A stretch of DNA of 35,925 bases from Verrucomicrobiales bacterium (lineage in GTDB: Bacteria; Verrucomicrobiota; Verrucomicrobiia; Limisphaerales; Palsa-1400). The translations under genes and the position numbers were made by a program. This document shows positions 7,572-15,530 of the stretch, piece after piece. Below the pieces are notes generated by a model that was not told the DNA's origin, did no database searches, and saw nothing but the letters and a program-made list of their open reading frames with translations. The DNA is taken from positions 10,617-46,541 of the forward strand of contig PLGF01000071.1 of assembly GCA_003138485.1 (NCBI GenBank). The letters run 5' to 3'. Position 1 is the stretch's first letter. Each line of letters starts with the position of its first letter.

Positions 7572-9358
7572 ACGGGGACGGCGGCCGGCTCCGGCTCGAC
7601 CCACTTGCCGTGTTCGCGGATCAAGTCCACCAGGCGTTCCACCGCCTCCGCTTCCGGCACGTTGAATTTCACCGCCGTCTTGCCGACGTATAGATTGATC
7701 TTGTTGGGCGCTCCGCCAACGTATCCGAAGTCCGCGTCCGCCATCTCACCAGGGCCGTTGACAATGCAGCCCATGATCGCGATTTTGACCCCTTTAAGAT
7801 GCTGTGTGCGCTCCTTGATGCGGGCCGTGACGGTTTGCAGATTAAACAGCGTGCGCCCGCAGGATGGGCAGGCCACGTAATCGGTCTTGAAGCTGCGGCA
7901 GCCCGCCGCCTGCAATATGTTGTATGCCAGCCGCAGGCTCTGTCCCCCCCCGGTTTCGCCGCGTATCAATATCGCGTCGCCAATGCCGTCGGACAGGAGC
8001 GAGCCGATGACGACGGAGGCGCGCAAAAGGGCGATCTTCGGCTCCAAGGCGACGGACTCCAGGCGCAGGCAATCTTTGAGCAGGATCGGGTTGTTGCGGC
8101 CCAGGCGCTTGAGCTTCGCGGCCAGCAGGCGGAATGCGGCGATGGCGGGAAGTTCCACGCCGTCCTTGACCGTCATCAATTGCGTTTCGCAGTTGACGGA
8201 GAAGTCCCGGGTCGGATCGATTTCGCTCACGTTAAGGTCTTCATAGACCGCTTCGGGCCTGACATCGTCCCTGGGGCGGATTTTCGGCGCGACCTTTTCC
8301 CAGGTGGCGCGCGGCACGACGACGCGCACGGTTTGCCCGCCGCCGCATTTGCAGGAATCCTGCAAGACAATCTCCGGCGTGAGGCGCCGTTCAAAGGTGA
8401 AGGGATCGAAGGGCCATGCGGAGTCCAGGGAAATGCCGCTGCTCCCAGCCGGCAGAGTCAGCAGGGGAATCTGCGCCAGCAAATCGGAGCACACGGCGAT
8501 TTCGTTTGGGGAATCTTCCGTGAGCGAGACGCGGATCGTGTCGCCCAACCCGTCGCACAAGAGCGAGCCGATGCCGATGGCGCTTTTGATGCGGCCATCC
8601 TCGCCCTCGCCGGCTTCGGTCACTCCCAAATGGATGGGATAATTCCAGTCTGGCCCCAATTCATCCAACCGCGCCACCAGGAGCCGGTAGCATTCGATCA
8701 TGACCTTGGGGTTGCTGGACTTCATGGAAAACTTGAAATTGTGGAAATCGTTCCGGCGGGCGATGCGGGCGAATTCCAGCGCGCTTTCCACCATGCCCAG
8801 CGGCGTGTCGCCGTAGCGGTTCATGATGCGGTCGCTGAGCGAGCCGTGATTGACGCCGATGCGCAAGGCGCGGCCCAGCTCCTTGCAGAGGCGGACCAAT
8901 GGCGTAAACTGCTCCTCCAGCCGCGCCAGCTCCGCGCCGTATTCACCGTCCGTGTATTCGCGCGAGGCAAATTTCTTCTTGTCCGCGTAATTCCCCGGGT
9001 TGACGCGCACCATTTCCACCCACCGGGCCGCCTCCAGCGCGGCATCGGGCTTGAAATGAATGTCCGCCACAATCGGGACCAGGCAGCCGCGGGCGCGCAG
9101 CTCGGCCACGATGTTTCTCAAGTTGGCGGCGTCCTTGACCGTCGGCGCGGTGATGCGGACGATCTGGCAGCCGGCGGCCACGAGTTCCAGGCTCTGTTGG
9201 ACGCACAATTCGGTGTCCATCGTGTCACAGGTGATCATCGATTGTTTGACAACCGGATGATCGCCGCCAATGGCCACCCCGCCGCGGGCGGGATCGCCCA
9301 CCACGACCTCGCGGGTCTTGCGGCGGGAATAAAAATACGGCGAAGAACAGAAGCGCAT
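7562..9358 (-). CDS. ispG: 4-hydroxy-3-methylbut-2-enyl-diphosphate synthase (long form)
   Basis: IspG (GcpE) makes HMBPP from methylerythritol cyclodiphosphate in the MEP isoprenoid pathway, using a [4Fe-4S] cluster. The protein has 598 residues, the long form with an inserted middle domain seen in chlamydiae, plants and relatives; E. coli IspG has ~370. The N-terminal TIM-barrel part includes VKQSMITCDT, VADIHFKPD, VRVNPGNY and FKFSMKSSN. The cluster ligands are at the C-terminus: C497 and C500 in CPSCGRT, C531 in GCIVNGPGE, with E538. The gene starts 3 bp after the rseP stop, so the two are surely cotranscribed. Its 3' end overlaps the APC gene by 10 bp. Confidence 0.96.
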   Translation of the reverse strand: MRFCSSPYFYSRRKTREVVVGDPARGGVAIGGDHPVVKQSMITCDTMDTELCVQQSLELVAAGCQIVRITAPTVKDAANLRNIVAELRARGCLVPIVADIHFKPDAALEAARWVEMVRVNPGNYADKKKFASREYTDGEYGAELARLEEQFTPLVRLCKELGRALRIGVNHGSLSDRIMNRYGDTPLGMVESALEFARIARRNDFHNFKFSMKSSNPKVMIECYRLLVARLDELGPDWNYPIHLGVTEAGEGEDGRIKSAIGIGSLLCDGLGDTIRVSLTEDSPNEIAVCSDLLAQIPLLTLPAGSSGISLDSAWPFDPFTFERRLTPEIVLQDSCKCGGGQTVRVVVPRATWEKVAPKIRPRDDVRPEAVYEDLNVSEIDPTRDFSVNCETQLMTVKDGVELPAIAAFRLLAAKLKRLGRNNPILLKDCLRLESVALEPKIALLRASVVIGSLLSDGIGDAILIRGETGGGQSLRLAYNILQAAGCRSFKTDYVACPSCGRTLFNLQTVTARIKERTQHLKGVKIAIMGCIVNGPGEMADADFGYVGGAPNKINLYVGKTAVKFNVPEAEAVERLVDLIREHGKWVEPEPAAVPVHA

Positions 9359-9361
9359 GTC

Positions 9362-10759
9362 TTATGGGGTCGTCGAGGGCGCGGGCGGCGCGGCGGCGGG
9401 CTTTCCGGGCTGCTCGATCTGCGACTCGCGATTGAACATCATGTGGAAGATCGGGATTTTTTTGATGTCAAAGAAAGTGACGTAAAGCATGAACGAAATC
9501 AGCAGCACGGCGAAGGCGGTGGTGGTGTATTCGATAACCCGCACCTCCAGCGGCCGGCGTCGAATCCGTTCCAGGACCGCCATCACGATATGGCCGCCGT
9601 CCAGAACCGGCAGGGGGAGCATGTTCAAGATCGCGAGATTGATGTTTAACATGACCAAAAAACTCAGCGCCAGCCGGTAATCCGTGTTGGCTTGGATCGC
9701 CAGGACACCGATGATGCCGACCGGTCCGCTCAGGTCGCTCGCCCGGACGCCGCTCTCATGGGAATGCGCCAGGGCGCTGACGGTGAAATAGACCTGCTGG
9801 CAAACATCCTTCACCTGCGCCCAGGGGGTCGGATGTTCGATGTCATAAATGTCTTTCCCAGGCGCGAACTCGATGCCGACAACGAACTTCTTGGACGCGG
9901 CATCCAGGGTCGGTGTGATCTTTAGCGCGAGCCGCTGGCCGTCCCGTGTGACTTCGATGGGCGTGGCTTGGTTGCCGCGCTTTTGGATCAGGCTGATGAA
10001 TTGCTGCCGGCTGCTGATCGGCACCCCGGCGAATTCGACCACTTCGTCTCTCGCTTTCAGATGCGCCGCTTCGGCCGCTTTGCCTGGCAACGCCGCCCCG
10101 ACGATCAAGTGATCGCGCGGGTCCAGGTTGAGGGTCTTTAACCCGACCATGTCGCTGACCTCGGCTTTGAGCAGGTATGTATTGCTGGCGCCGTCATGCA
10201 CGATGGTCACCGGCAGCACGTTGGTCAGGGCCAGGATCGTCGCATTATAGACTTCTTCCCACGACTTGACCGGCTTTTGGTTGACCGCGACGATCCGGTC
10301 GCCCTCGTGAATCCCCAGCTTCGCCTCGTCTGATTTGGGATCAACGTAGCCGATGATCGAGGGGTTCACCGGCACGGGCAGACCGGCAAAATAGATAAAG
10401 GTGGCAATGGCAAAGGCAAAGACGACATTCATCGCCGGCCCGGCGGTGGCGACCAGGATTTTGGAAAATGGCGAGACAGGAGGCAGTTCCTGTTCTTTGG
10501 CGCCGCCTTCGATGGCGGCGGAAGTGATCATCTGCGGCAGCTTCACAAAGCCGCCCGCTGGAATCCAGCGCACCGAGTAATCAATCCCGTCGCGCACCCA
10601 GGAGAAAATCTTCGGGCCGAAACCGATGGCGAACGCCTCCACCTTAAGCCCGCGCTTGCGCGCCACCCAATAATGGCCGAACTCATGCACGAATATCGCC
10701 GCCCCAAAAAGGAACACGACACCTGCGGCAATATAAAGCCCGTTCAATAAATGACTCAT
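9362..10759 (-). CDS. rseP: RIP metalloprotease, site-2 protease family
   Basis: An intramembrane zinc protease that cleaves membrane-spanning anti-sigma factors or signal-peptide remnants. The HEFGH zinc motif lies at residues 25-29 in the first membrane helix. Two PDZ-type regions follow (around DRIVAVNQKPVKSWEEV and DEVVEFAGVPISSRQQF). The second half of the active site, NMLPLPVLDGG, is in a C-terminal helix. The frame stays open to a GTG at 10789, but the ATG at 10759 gives the family-like start MSHLLNGLYIAAG and 465 residues. The rseP-ispG order matches the dxr-rip-gcpE cluster of many bacteria, but dxr is not immediately upstream here. The local ECF sigma factor is a single polypeptide with membrane segments and is a conceivable, untested substrate. 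Confidence 0.95.
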   Translation of the reverse strand: MSHLLNGLYIAAGVVFLFGAAIFVHEFGHYWVARKRGLKVEAFAIGFGPKIFSWVRDGIDYSVRWIPAGGFVKLPQMITSAAIEGGAKEQELPPVSPFSKILVATAGPAMNVVFAFAIATFIYFAGLPVPVNPSIIGYVDPKSDEAKLGIHEGDRIVAVNQKPVKSWEEVYNATILALTNVLPVTIVHDGASNTYLLKAEVSDMVGLKTLNLDPRDHLIVGAALPGKAAEAAHLKARDEVVEFAGVPISSRQQFISLIQKRGNQATPIEVTRDGQRLALKITPTLDAASKKFVVGIEFAPGKDIYDIEHPTPWAQVKDVCQQVYFTVSALAHSHESGVRASDLSGPVGIIGVLAIQANTDYRLALSFLVMLNINLAILNMLPLPVLDGGHIVMAVLERIRRRPLEVRVIEYTTTAFAVLLISFMLYVTFFDIKKIPIFHMMFNRESQIEQPGKPAAAPPAPSTTP

Positions 10760-10863
10760 GCTTAAGCCCGCCCACGCGGCGGACACCACACTCTAAGGGC
10801 AGAATCCCCGTCTGGCAACCCCCGATGCGACCCCGACATCAGTCATTCCAGCGCATCCGGGCG

Positions 10864-11232
10864 CTACTTGATCGAGAGGGCGATGTTGAGCTGTTTCTCA
10901 GCCGCCAGAACATGCTTGAGCGGCTTGCCGGACAGCCCGCCGGCGGCGCTCTGGAGGAGGCTTTGGGCGACTCGAAGGTCTTCGTCGGAAACCCCCTGTT
11001 TGACGCGGTCCTTTTCATCGCCGCCAAGCGTCACGCCCAGGTTTCTGGCGGCGGCGGCGATATCTTTCATGGCGGCGGCGCGGTGCCCCTTGTAGTCGTG
11101 GTCTGCCTGGGCCAGGGTGACGTAGGCCTGGCGCAACAGATCGACCGGAGCGGCGCGGAGGCTGGCGGTGAATGACAAAATGCATCCGGCCAGGATCGGC
11201 AGGAGCAGGGAGCGGCACGATGTAATTTTCAT
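10864..11232 (-). CDS. Small exported protein of unknown function
   Basis: A 122-residue protein that I do not recognise. It begins MKITSCRSLLLPILAGC, a signal peptide; cleavage after SLRA (before APVDLL) is most likely, although LAGC resembles a lipobox. The mature part is helical and Ala-rich, with DHDYKGHRAAAMKDIAAAARNLG and a C-terminal ALSIK, and has no cysteine after the signal. The start ATG at 11230-11232 has CAGG about six bases upstream; an earlier in-frame ATG at 11259 gives an implausible leader. It lies upstream of rseP on the same strand with a 104-bp gap, so cotranscription is possible but not shown. Confidence 0.7.
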   Translation of the reverse strand: MKITSCRSLLLPILAGCILSFTASLRAAPVDLLRQAYVTLAQADHDYKGHRAAAMKDIAAAARNLGVTLGGDEKDRVKQGVSDEDLRVAQSLLQSAAGGLSGKPLKHVLAAEKQLNIALSIK

Positions 11233-11537
11233 ATTAACCTGTTGGACGCGGCCCGCCACGGCCAGGTTTCAGGAAAACTCAATGGTCCCGATCCGGCGCC
11301 TTCAATTGGATTCAGGTGGGCATACTCCCGGCGGAAAGGCCGACAGAACGCCGCGTGCCCCATAAGCGTTAACCCAATTTCAAGACAGTTTTTCTGACTT
11401 CATTATGGCGGCGTGCCCTCAGGCGGCGTCACAGGGTCATTTTCGAAAAAGTGTTGTTTTACGCAAGTGTTGTTGTATGTTGCCTATGTGGCCGGAAAAG
11501 GGTGGATGTTCATTGACATAGGCCGGTTTGCGGAAAG

Positions 11538-11560
11538 CTGGAGCGGTAAAACCGTTCCAG
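11538..11560 (+). other. Compact stem-loop upstream of ispA
   Basis: CTGGAGCGGT and ACCGTTCCAG pair with one mismatch (G-T as RNA) around an AAA loop. No T-run follows, so a terminator is unlikely; an operator dyad or leader structure is possible. Confidence 0.45.
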
Positions 11561-11587
11561 CGAGAGCCACGCCGCAAAAATGGCCGA

Positions 11588-11627
11588 ATATGCGTGCTTA
11601 TGCAGGCTTGTGCACCCTTGTGCATGA
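11588..11627 (+). repeat. Four 10-bp phased direct repeats (TTRTGCA type)
   Basis: Units ATATGCGTGC, TTATGCAGGC, TTGTGCACCC and TTGTGCATGA follow each other with an exact 10-bp period, close to one helical turn. The period is not a multiple of three, so this is not a peptide repeat. It lies about 90 bp before the ispA start and may be a binding array for a regulator. Confidence 0.55.
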
Positions 11628-11713
11628 TAAAAAGGGAAAGCAACACCCAGTCCGGGGCTTTCGGAGCGAATAACCTTGATTTTTGGCGGCGGTTTTTGCA
11701 CCTAAGACCGCTG

Positions 11714-12634
11714 ATGTCAACTGTTGGAGGAAAGAACGAGTCCCGGCAAGCCTTCGATTTGGAGGGCTATCTGACCGGGCGCACGGCTGCGGTCAATCGC
11801 GCGTTGAACCGGTGGTTGCCGCCGCCCACCGCCAAACCGGCAACCATACACAAGGCGATGCGCTATTCCATCTTCGCGGGCGGAAAGCGGATGCGGCCGG
11901 CCCTTTGCCTGGCGGCGGCGGAAGCCTGCGGCGGAAGCCTGGAGGACGCCCTGCCGCTGGCGTGCGCTGTCGAGTGCATCCACACCTATTCGCTGATCCA
12001 CGATGATTTGCCGGCAATGGATGATGACGATTTGCGCCGGGGCAAGCCGACGAGCCACAAGGTGTTTGGGGAGGGAATCGCCATCCTGGCGGGGGACGCA
12101 TTGTTGACAGAGGCCTTCGCACTGGCGGCCTGGTTCCGGGAAGGGCGGCGGTATTCGCAGCGCGAGGTCGTGCTCGAACTGGCGGGCGCCGCCGGTTCCA
12201 GGCAGCTCATCGCCGGCCAGGTTGCCGACCTGGAAGGCGAGGGGAAGAAGATTTCCGCCCGTCAGCTTCGCTACATTCACGAGCGGAAAACGTCCGCGTT
12301 GCTCCGTTGCGCGGTCCGGCTGGGAGGGATGAGCGCCGATTGCACCGCCGCCCAACTGGCCGCCTTGAGCGATTTCGGCCACCATGTCGGCCTGGCCTTC
12401 CAGATTATTGATGATATCCTGGACGTGACACAGAGCAGCGCGCAATTGGGCAAGACGGCCGGCAAAGACCAGGCGGCGCAAAAGGCGACCTATCCGGCCA
12501 TTGTCGGCCTGGAGAGATCGCGGGAGATTGCGGCGCAGTTGACGGGGCGGGCGTTTGCGGCGCTCGAAAGTTTCAAAGGAAAGGCCCCGGCGCTGGCGGC
12601 ACTGGCGGAATACCTGCTGAAACGCAACAGATAA
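11714..12634 (+). CDS. ispA: Geranyl/farnesyl diphosphate synthase (trans-polyprenyl synthase)
   Basis: Short-chain prenyl transferase condensing IPP with allylic diphosphates to farnesyl (or geranylgeranyl) diphosphate. The 306-residue length fits IspA. The first Asp-rich motif DDLPAMD begins at D97, in the bacterial DDxxxxD form; the second, DDILD, begins at D233. GGKRMRP near 56-62 binds IPP. The ATG at 11714 is chosen because the upstream in-frame extension (from 11528) is unlike the family and crosses repeats and a hairpin. An aldo/keto reductase follows 18 bp downstream and is probably cotranscribed. The product chain length cannot be fixed by eye. Confidence 0.94.
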   Translation: MSTVGGKNESRQAFDLEGYLTGRTAAVNRALNRWLPPPTAKPATIHKAMRYSIFAGGKRMRPALCLAAAEACGGSLEDALPLACAVECIHTYSLIHDDLPAMDDDDLRRGKPTSHKVFGEGIAILAGDALLTEAFALAAWFREGRRYSQREVVLELAGAAGSRQLIAGQVADLEGEGKKISARQLRYIHERKTSALLRCAVRLGGMSADCTAAQLAALSDFGHHVGLAFQIIDDILDVTQSSAQLGKTAGKDQAAQKATYPAIVGLERSREIAAQLTGRAFAALESFKGKAPALAALAEYLLKRNR

Positions 12635-12652
12635 ACATCAACTTGAAATCTT

Positions 12653-13636
12653 ATGGAATATCGCGAGCTTGGAAGCACGGGTTGGAAGGTTTCCACGATC
12701 AGCTTCGGCGCGTGGGCCATCGGCGGCACTTGGGGGAAGGTCGATGACGGAGAGTCCTTGGCGGCGTTGCACCGCTGCCTGGATTTGGGGGTGAATTTTT
12801 TCGACACCGCCGACGTATATGGGGACGGGCACAGCGAACGGTTGCTGGCCCGGCTTCGGCGCGAGCGGCGCGAGCCTTTCCATGTCGCCACCAAAGCCGG
12901 GCGGCGTCTGCCTGTCCATGAGGCGGCGGGCTATAACCGGGAAAACCTCACCGCCTTCGTCGATCGCAGCCTCAAGAATCTGGCGGTGGAGACTATTGAC
13001 TTGCTGCAACTGCATTGCCCGCCTGTCACCGTCCTCTACATGCCGGAGGTCTTCGGCATCCTCGACGACTTCATCCGAGAGGGCAAACTGCGCCATTACG
13101 GCGTCAGTGTGGAAAAGGTGGAGGAAGGGCTGATCGCGATGGAACATCCCGGTGTGCGGACGATCCAGATCGTGTTCAATATGTTCCGCCAGCGTCCCAG
13201 CGAATTATTGTTTGAGCAGGCGCGCCGCCGCCGGGTGGGGATTCTGGCGCGTCTGCCGCTCTCTTCCGGCATGCTCGCCGGCAAGATGACAAGAGAAAGC
13301 CGTTTTGAGGCGGAAGACCATCGGTCCTTCAACCGCCAGGGCGCGGCCTTTGACCGCGGGGAGACCTTTTCGGGCGTGGATTTCGAGACGGGTCTGAATG
13401 CGGTGGAGGAATTGCGCCAGTACGTGCCAGCCGGGGCGACGCTGGCCCAGATGGCGTTGCGCTGGATACTGATGTTCCCCGAGGTGACGTGCGCGATCCC
13501 CGGAGCCAAGCGACCGAGTCAAGTGGAGGAAAACATCGCCGCCGCCGGCCTGCCGCCCTTGACCCGCCAGACGATGGCGGGCATTTCCGCGGTTTACGAC
13601 CGGCGCATCAGACGCATGGTCCAGCAACGGTGGTAA
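12653..13636 (+). CDS. Aldo/keto reductase
   Basis: A 327-residue NADPH-dependent oxidoreductase with a TIM barrel. The catalytic tetrad is visible: D51 and Y56 (DTADVYG), K81 (ATKAG) and H121 (LQLHCP). The opening MEYRELGSTGWKVSTISFG and late AIPGAKRPSQVEEN are typical of the AKR11/12-like bacterial group. The substrate is unknown. The gene shares a strand and an 18-bp gap with ispA. Its TAA stop (13634-13636) provides the first base of the large inverted repeat that follows. Confidence 0.92.
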   Translation: MEYRELGSTGWKVSTISFGAWAIGGTWGKVDDGESLAALHRCLDLGVNFFDTADVYGDGHSERLLARLRRERREPFHVATKAGRRLPVHEAAGYNRENLTAFVDRSLKNLAVETIDLLQLHCPPVTVLYMPEVFGILDDFIREGKLRHYGVSVEKVEEGLIAMEHPGVRTIQIVFNMFRQRPSELLFEQARRRRVGILARLPLSSGMLAGKMTRESRFEAEDHRSFNRQGAAFDRGETFSGVDFETGLNAVEELRQYVPAGATLAQMALRWILMFPEVTCAIPGAKRPSQVEENIAAAGLPPLTRQTMAGISAVYDRRIRRMVQQRW

Positions 13637-13797
13637 GGCGGCGTTAATAAATAAAGGTGGCAAGATGCCGCCGGGATTTTGCCGCCCAGCGAGGCGTGAA
13701 CGAGGCGCATATCCGCATGGATCTGTAACGAGTGAACAACGAAGCTGGGCGGAAAAGGAACAAGGCAGGTTGCCACCTTTATTTATTAACGCCGCCT
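13636..13797. repeat. 162-bp palindromic element abutting the reductase stop codon
   Basis: Perfect 28-bp terminal inverted repeats lie at 13636-13663 and 13770-13797 (outer bases AGGCGGCGTTAATAAATAAA and complement). A second internal pair, CCGCCCAGC (13682-13690) / GCTGGGCGG (13744-13752), gives a nested hairpin, and ATCC-GCAT-GGAT sits near the middle. There is no coding capacity. It begins on the last base of the upstream stop codon. The arms are unrelated to the 5429-5638 element, so this is a second family. It may be a MITE-like insertion that also acts as a transcript end. Confidence 0.85.
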
Positions 13798-13998
13798 AAG
13801 AGCGCCGGGCCGCCGATTCCGAACCCGTTGGAAAGATAAGAGTTGTGTTTGCCTGAAAGCCTGTCATGTTTTAACCGCGATTGGTCCATCTCGCGGCATG
13901 GTTATGATTCAGGCGAAGGCGTCTTCGTCGATGAAGTGAGACCGGCTTGCCGGGAACAGTGGGAGATGAATGATCAGCAATAACGAAAGTCTGCCAAA
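13798..13998. other. Leader region of the RRM gene
   Basis: About 200 bp without a gene. It contains small stems such as CCGG-CTTG-CCGG around 13942-13953, compatible with a structured 5' leader like those of cold-shock RNA-binding proteins. No confident promoter or ribosome-binding site was identified. Confidence 0.4.
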
Positions 13999-14358
13999 AT
14001 GAGCACAAAACTGTTTGTGGGAAATCTTTCCTTCAACGTCACCGAGAATGATCTCCAGGACGCCTTTGCCGCGTTCGGCACGGTCACAGAAGTCAACCTG
14101 ATGATGGATCGCGCAACCAACCGGCCGCGCGGCTTCGCCTTCGTCAGCATGGCAAGCAAGGATGAAGCTGACAAGGCGATCCAGGGAATGAACGGCAAGC
14201 AACTCGACGGACGCGCCTTGACGGTCAACGAGGCCCGGCCCCGCGAAGATCGCCCGCCGCGCCCAGGCGGCGGTTACGGTGGTGGTGGCGGCGGTGGTGG
14301 CGGCGGTGGTGGCGGCGGACGAAGCGGCGGCGGTCCGCGCCGGCCCTATTCCCGGTGA
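13999..14358 (+). CDS. Glycine-rich RRM RNA-binding protein
   Basis: A 119-residue single-RRM protein of the bacterial/cyanobacterial Rbp type. RNP2 is LFVGNL (residues 5-10) and RNP1 is RGFAFVSM (44-51). After the RRM (1-80) comes an Arg/Pro stretch and a glycine run (about 90-107), ending GGGPRRPYSR. Such proteins bind single-stranded RNA and are often cold-induced RNA chaperones. The poly-Gly tract is encoded by a GGT/GGC simple repeat around 14268-14325, which could slip in length by whole codons without breaking the frame. The gene stands alone between a palindromic element and the hydroxylase gene. Confidence 0.94.
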   Translation: MSTKLFVGNLSFNVTENDLQDAFAAFGTVTEVNLMMDRATNRPRGFAFVSMASKDEADKAIQGMNGKQLDGRALTVNEARPREDRPPRPGGGYGGGGGGGGGGGGGGRSGGGPRRPYSR

Positions 14359-14461
14359 TAGCCCCCTCATCCCGCAGCTTGCAAGTTAATCGATGGACCG
14401 TGCCCGGCGGCGCGCGCACGGAGGGCTTTCGCGCGCCACTCGGAGGAAAGTTTCCATAATT

Positions 14462-15064
14462 ATGATGACATTTGTTTTCTGGACAGCCGTCGGCATCTGC
14501 CTCGGCTGTGCGTTTGCGTCTTTTTTTGAATGGACTTTGCACCGCTTCCTGATGCATCGCCCCCTGTGGCGGTTCCGCTATCCATACGAACGGCACGCCT
14601 TGATCCATCACCGGATTTTCAAGGCCGACCACACCTATCATTTGGTCAATGAACAGGACAAGAAAACCATCCCGATGGCATGGTGGAACGGGCCGGTGTT
14701 GATCACCCTCAGCGCGTCGCCGTTTCTGGTCATTGCGATTCTGTCGCGCAAATGGGGCCTGGTGTGCGGGGCGGCGCTGGCGTGCATGATCTACTATGCC
14801 GCTTACGAGTACATCCACTGGTGCATGCATCTGCCCAAGAAGCGCTACGTTGAAAGATCGGGCATTTTCTTCCGCCTCAACGGCCATCACCTGCTGCACC
14901 ATCGCTATATGAACCGGAATTTCAACGTGGTGTGTCCCCTGGCCGATTTGTTTCTGGGAACCTTGCTGCTCCGTTCGAAGGTCTGCTTTAAACAGGCGAC
15001 CTGCTCCGCCCTCCCGAACGTTCAGCCCAAAACCCAGCCCCGTCCAGCCGTGGCCGTGATCTGA
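14462..15064 (+). CDS. Membrane fatty-acid hydroxylase / carotene-hydroxylase-like protein
   Basis: A 200-residue integral membrane di-iron protein of the sterol desaturase/fatty-acid hydroxylase superfamily. Histidine clusters are HRFLMH (H27, H32), HALIHH (H45, H49, H50), HWCMH (H119, H123) and GHHLLHH (142-147), in the order and spacing of the family. Membrane segments are at about 4-22, 76-94 and 98-115. The substrate could be a fatty acid, hopanoid, carotenoid or other lipid; the sequence alone does not say. The ATG at 14462 follows GGAGG by 15 bases, rather long; the frame extends upstream to 14393 without a family-like sequence. The stop is 4 bp before the next start, indicating cotranscription with the following genes. 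Confidence 0.8.
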   Translation: MMTFVFWTAVGICLGCAFASFFEWTLHRFLMHRPLWRFRYPYERHALIHHRIFKADHTYHLVNEQDKKTIPMAWWNGPVLITLSASPFLVIAILSRKWGLVCGAALACMIYYAAYEYIHWCMHLPKKRYVERSGIFFRLNGHHLLHHRYMNRNFNVVCPLADLFLGTLLLRSKVCFKQATCSALPNVQPKTQPRPAVAVI

Positions 15065-15068
15065 GAAT

Positions 15069-15524
15069 ATGAATTTGGATGAAATTCAACGCCAAAAGGT
15101 AGCCGCCTGGATCGACCAGGGGCTCAAGCTGGCCGAAATTCAAAAACGGCTGGAAACCGACTTTGGCCTGCGAGTGACCTATCTGGACGTGCGGTTGCTG
15201 GTGGATGATTTGAAGCTCAAACCCAAAGACCCACCGCCGCCGCCCAAGCCGCCCGCGCCGCCGCCAGAGCAAGCCGTGAACCTTTCCCCACCCGGGTCCC
15301 CCGTGCCGGGCAAGGTCAGTATCGCGGTGGACCAATTGACGCGGGCTGGCGCGCTGGTCAGCGGCAAGGCCAAGTTCAGCGACGGAAAAACGGCCGAGTG
15401 GTTTCTGGATCAAGCAGGCCGCCTCGGTCTGGCCCCTTCCGAAAAGGGCTACAAGCCCTCCCCGGCCGATTTGCAGGAGTTTCAAATCGCCTTGCAAGAT
15501 GAGTTGCAAAAAATGGGGATCTGA
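15069..15524 (+). CDS. Conserved-looking small protein, helical N-terminus and Pro-rich linker
   Basis: A 151-residue cytosolic protein that I cannot assign. Residues 1-50 look like a small helical, HTH-like module (WIDQGLKLAEIQKRLETDFG with YLDVRLLVDDLKL). A proline-rich linker (PPPPPKPPAPPP) follows, then a C-terminal domain (about 83-151) with GKAKFSDGKTAEWFLDQAGR and a final amphipathic helix. The first part resembles the end of DNA-binding helices, but no specific family is claimed. It sits between the hydroxylase and pgl with 4-bp and 6-bp gaps, so it is almost certainly in the same transcript. Confidence 0.7.
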   Translation: MNLDEIQRQKVAAWIDQGLKLAEIQKRLETDFGLRVTYLDVRLLVDDLKLKPKDPPPPPKPPAPPPEQAVNLSPPGSPVPGKVSIAVDQLTRAGALVSGKAKFSDGKTAEWFLDQAGRLGLAPSEKGYKPSPADLQEFQIALQDELQKMGI

Positions 15525-15530
15525 ACGCCG

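Larger units (their letters stand above)
11233..11713. other. 481-bp intergenic region between divergent genes
   Basis: This divergent region separates the small exported gene (-) and ispA (+). It holds a stem-loop at 11538-11560 and four 10-bp phased repeats at 11588-11627. The ispA frame is open back to 11528 but the translation there is not family-like. I see no convincing -35/-10 pair: an isolated TTGACA at 11513-11518 lacks a matching -10 box. Confidence 0.6.

Noticed and set aside
7799-9649. 616-codon plus-strand open frame across ispG and the rseP end
   Set aside because: It lies opposite two well-supported genes and its translation is low-complexity Gly/Ala/Gln without family features.
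11528-11713. Longer N-terminus for IspA
   Set aside because: The extra 62 residues are unlike the family, contain a hairpin and 10-bp noncoding repeats, and would make the protein too long.
14268-14325. GGT/GGC run as a phase-variation tract
   Set aside because: The repeat is in codon multiples inside a normal glycine-rich RRM tail, so slippage would alter length only.
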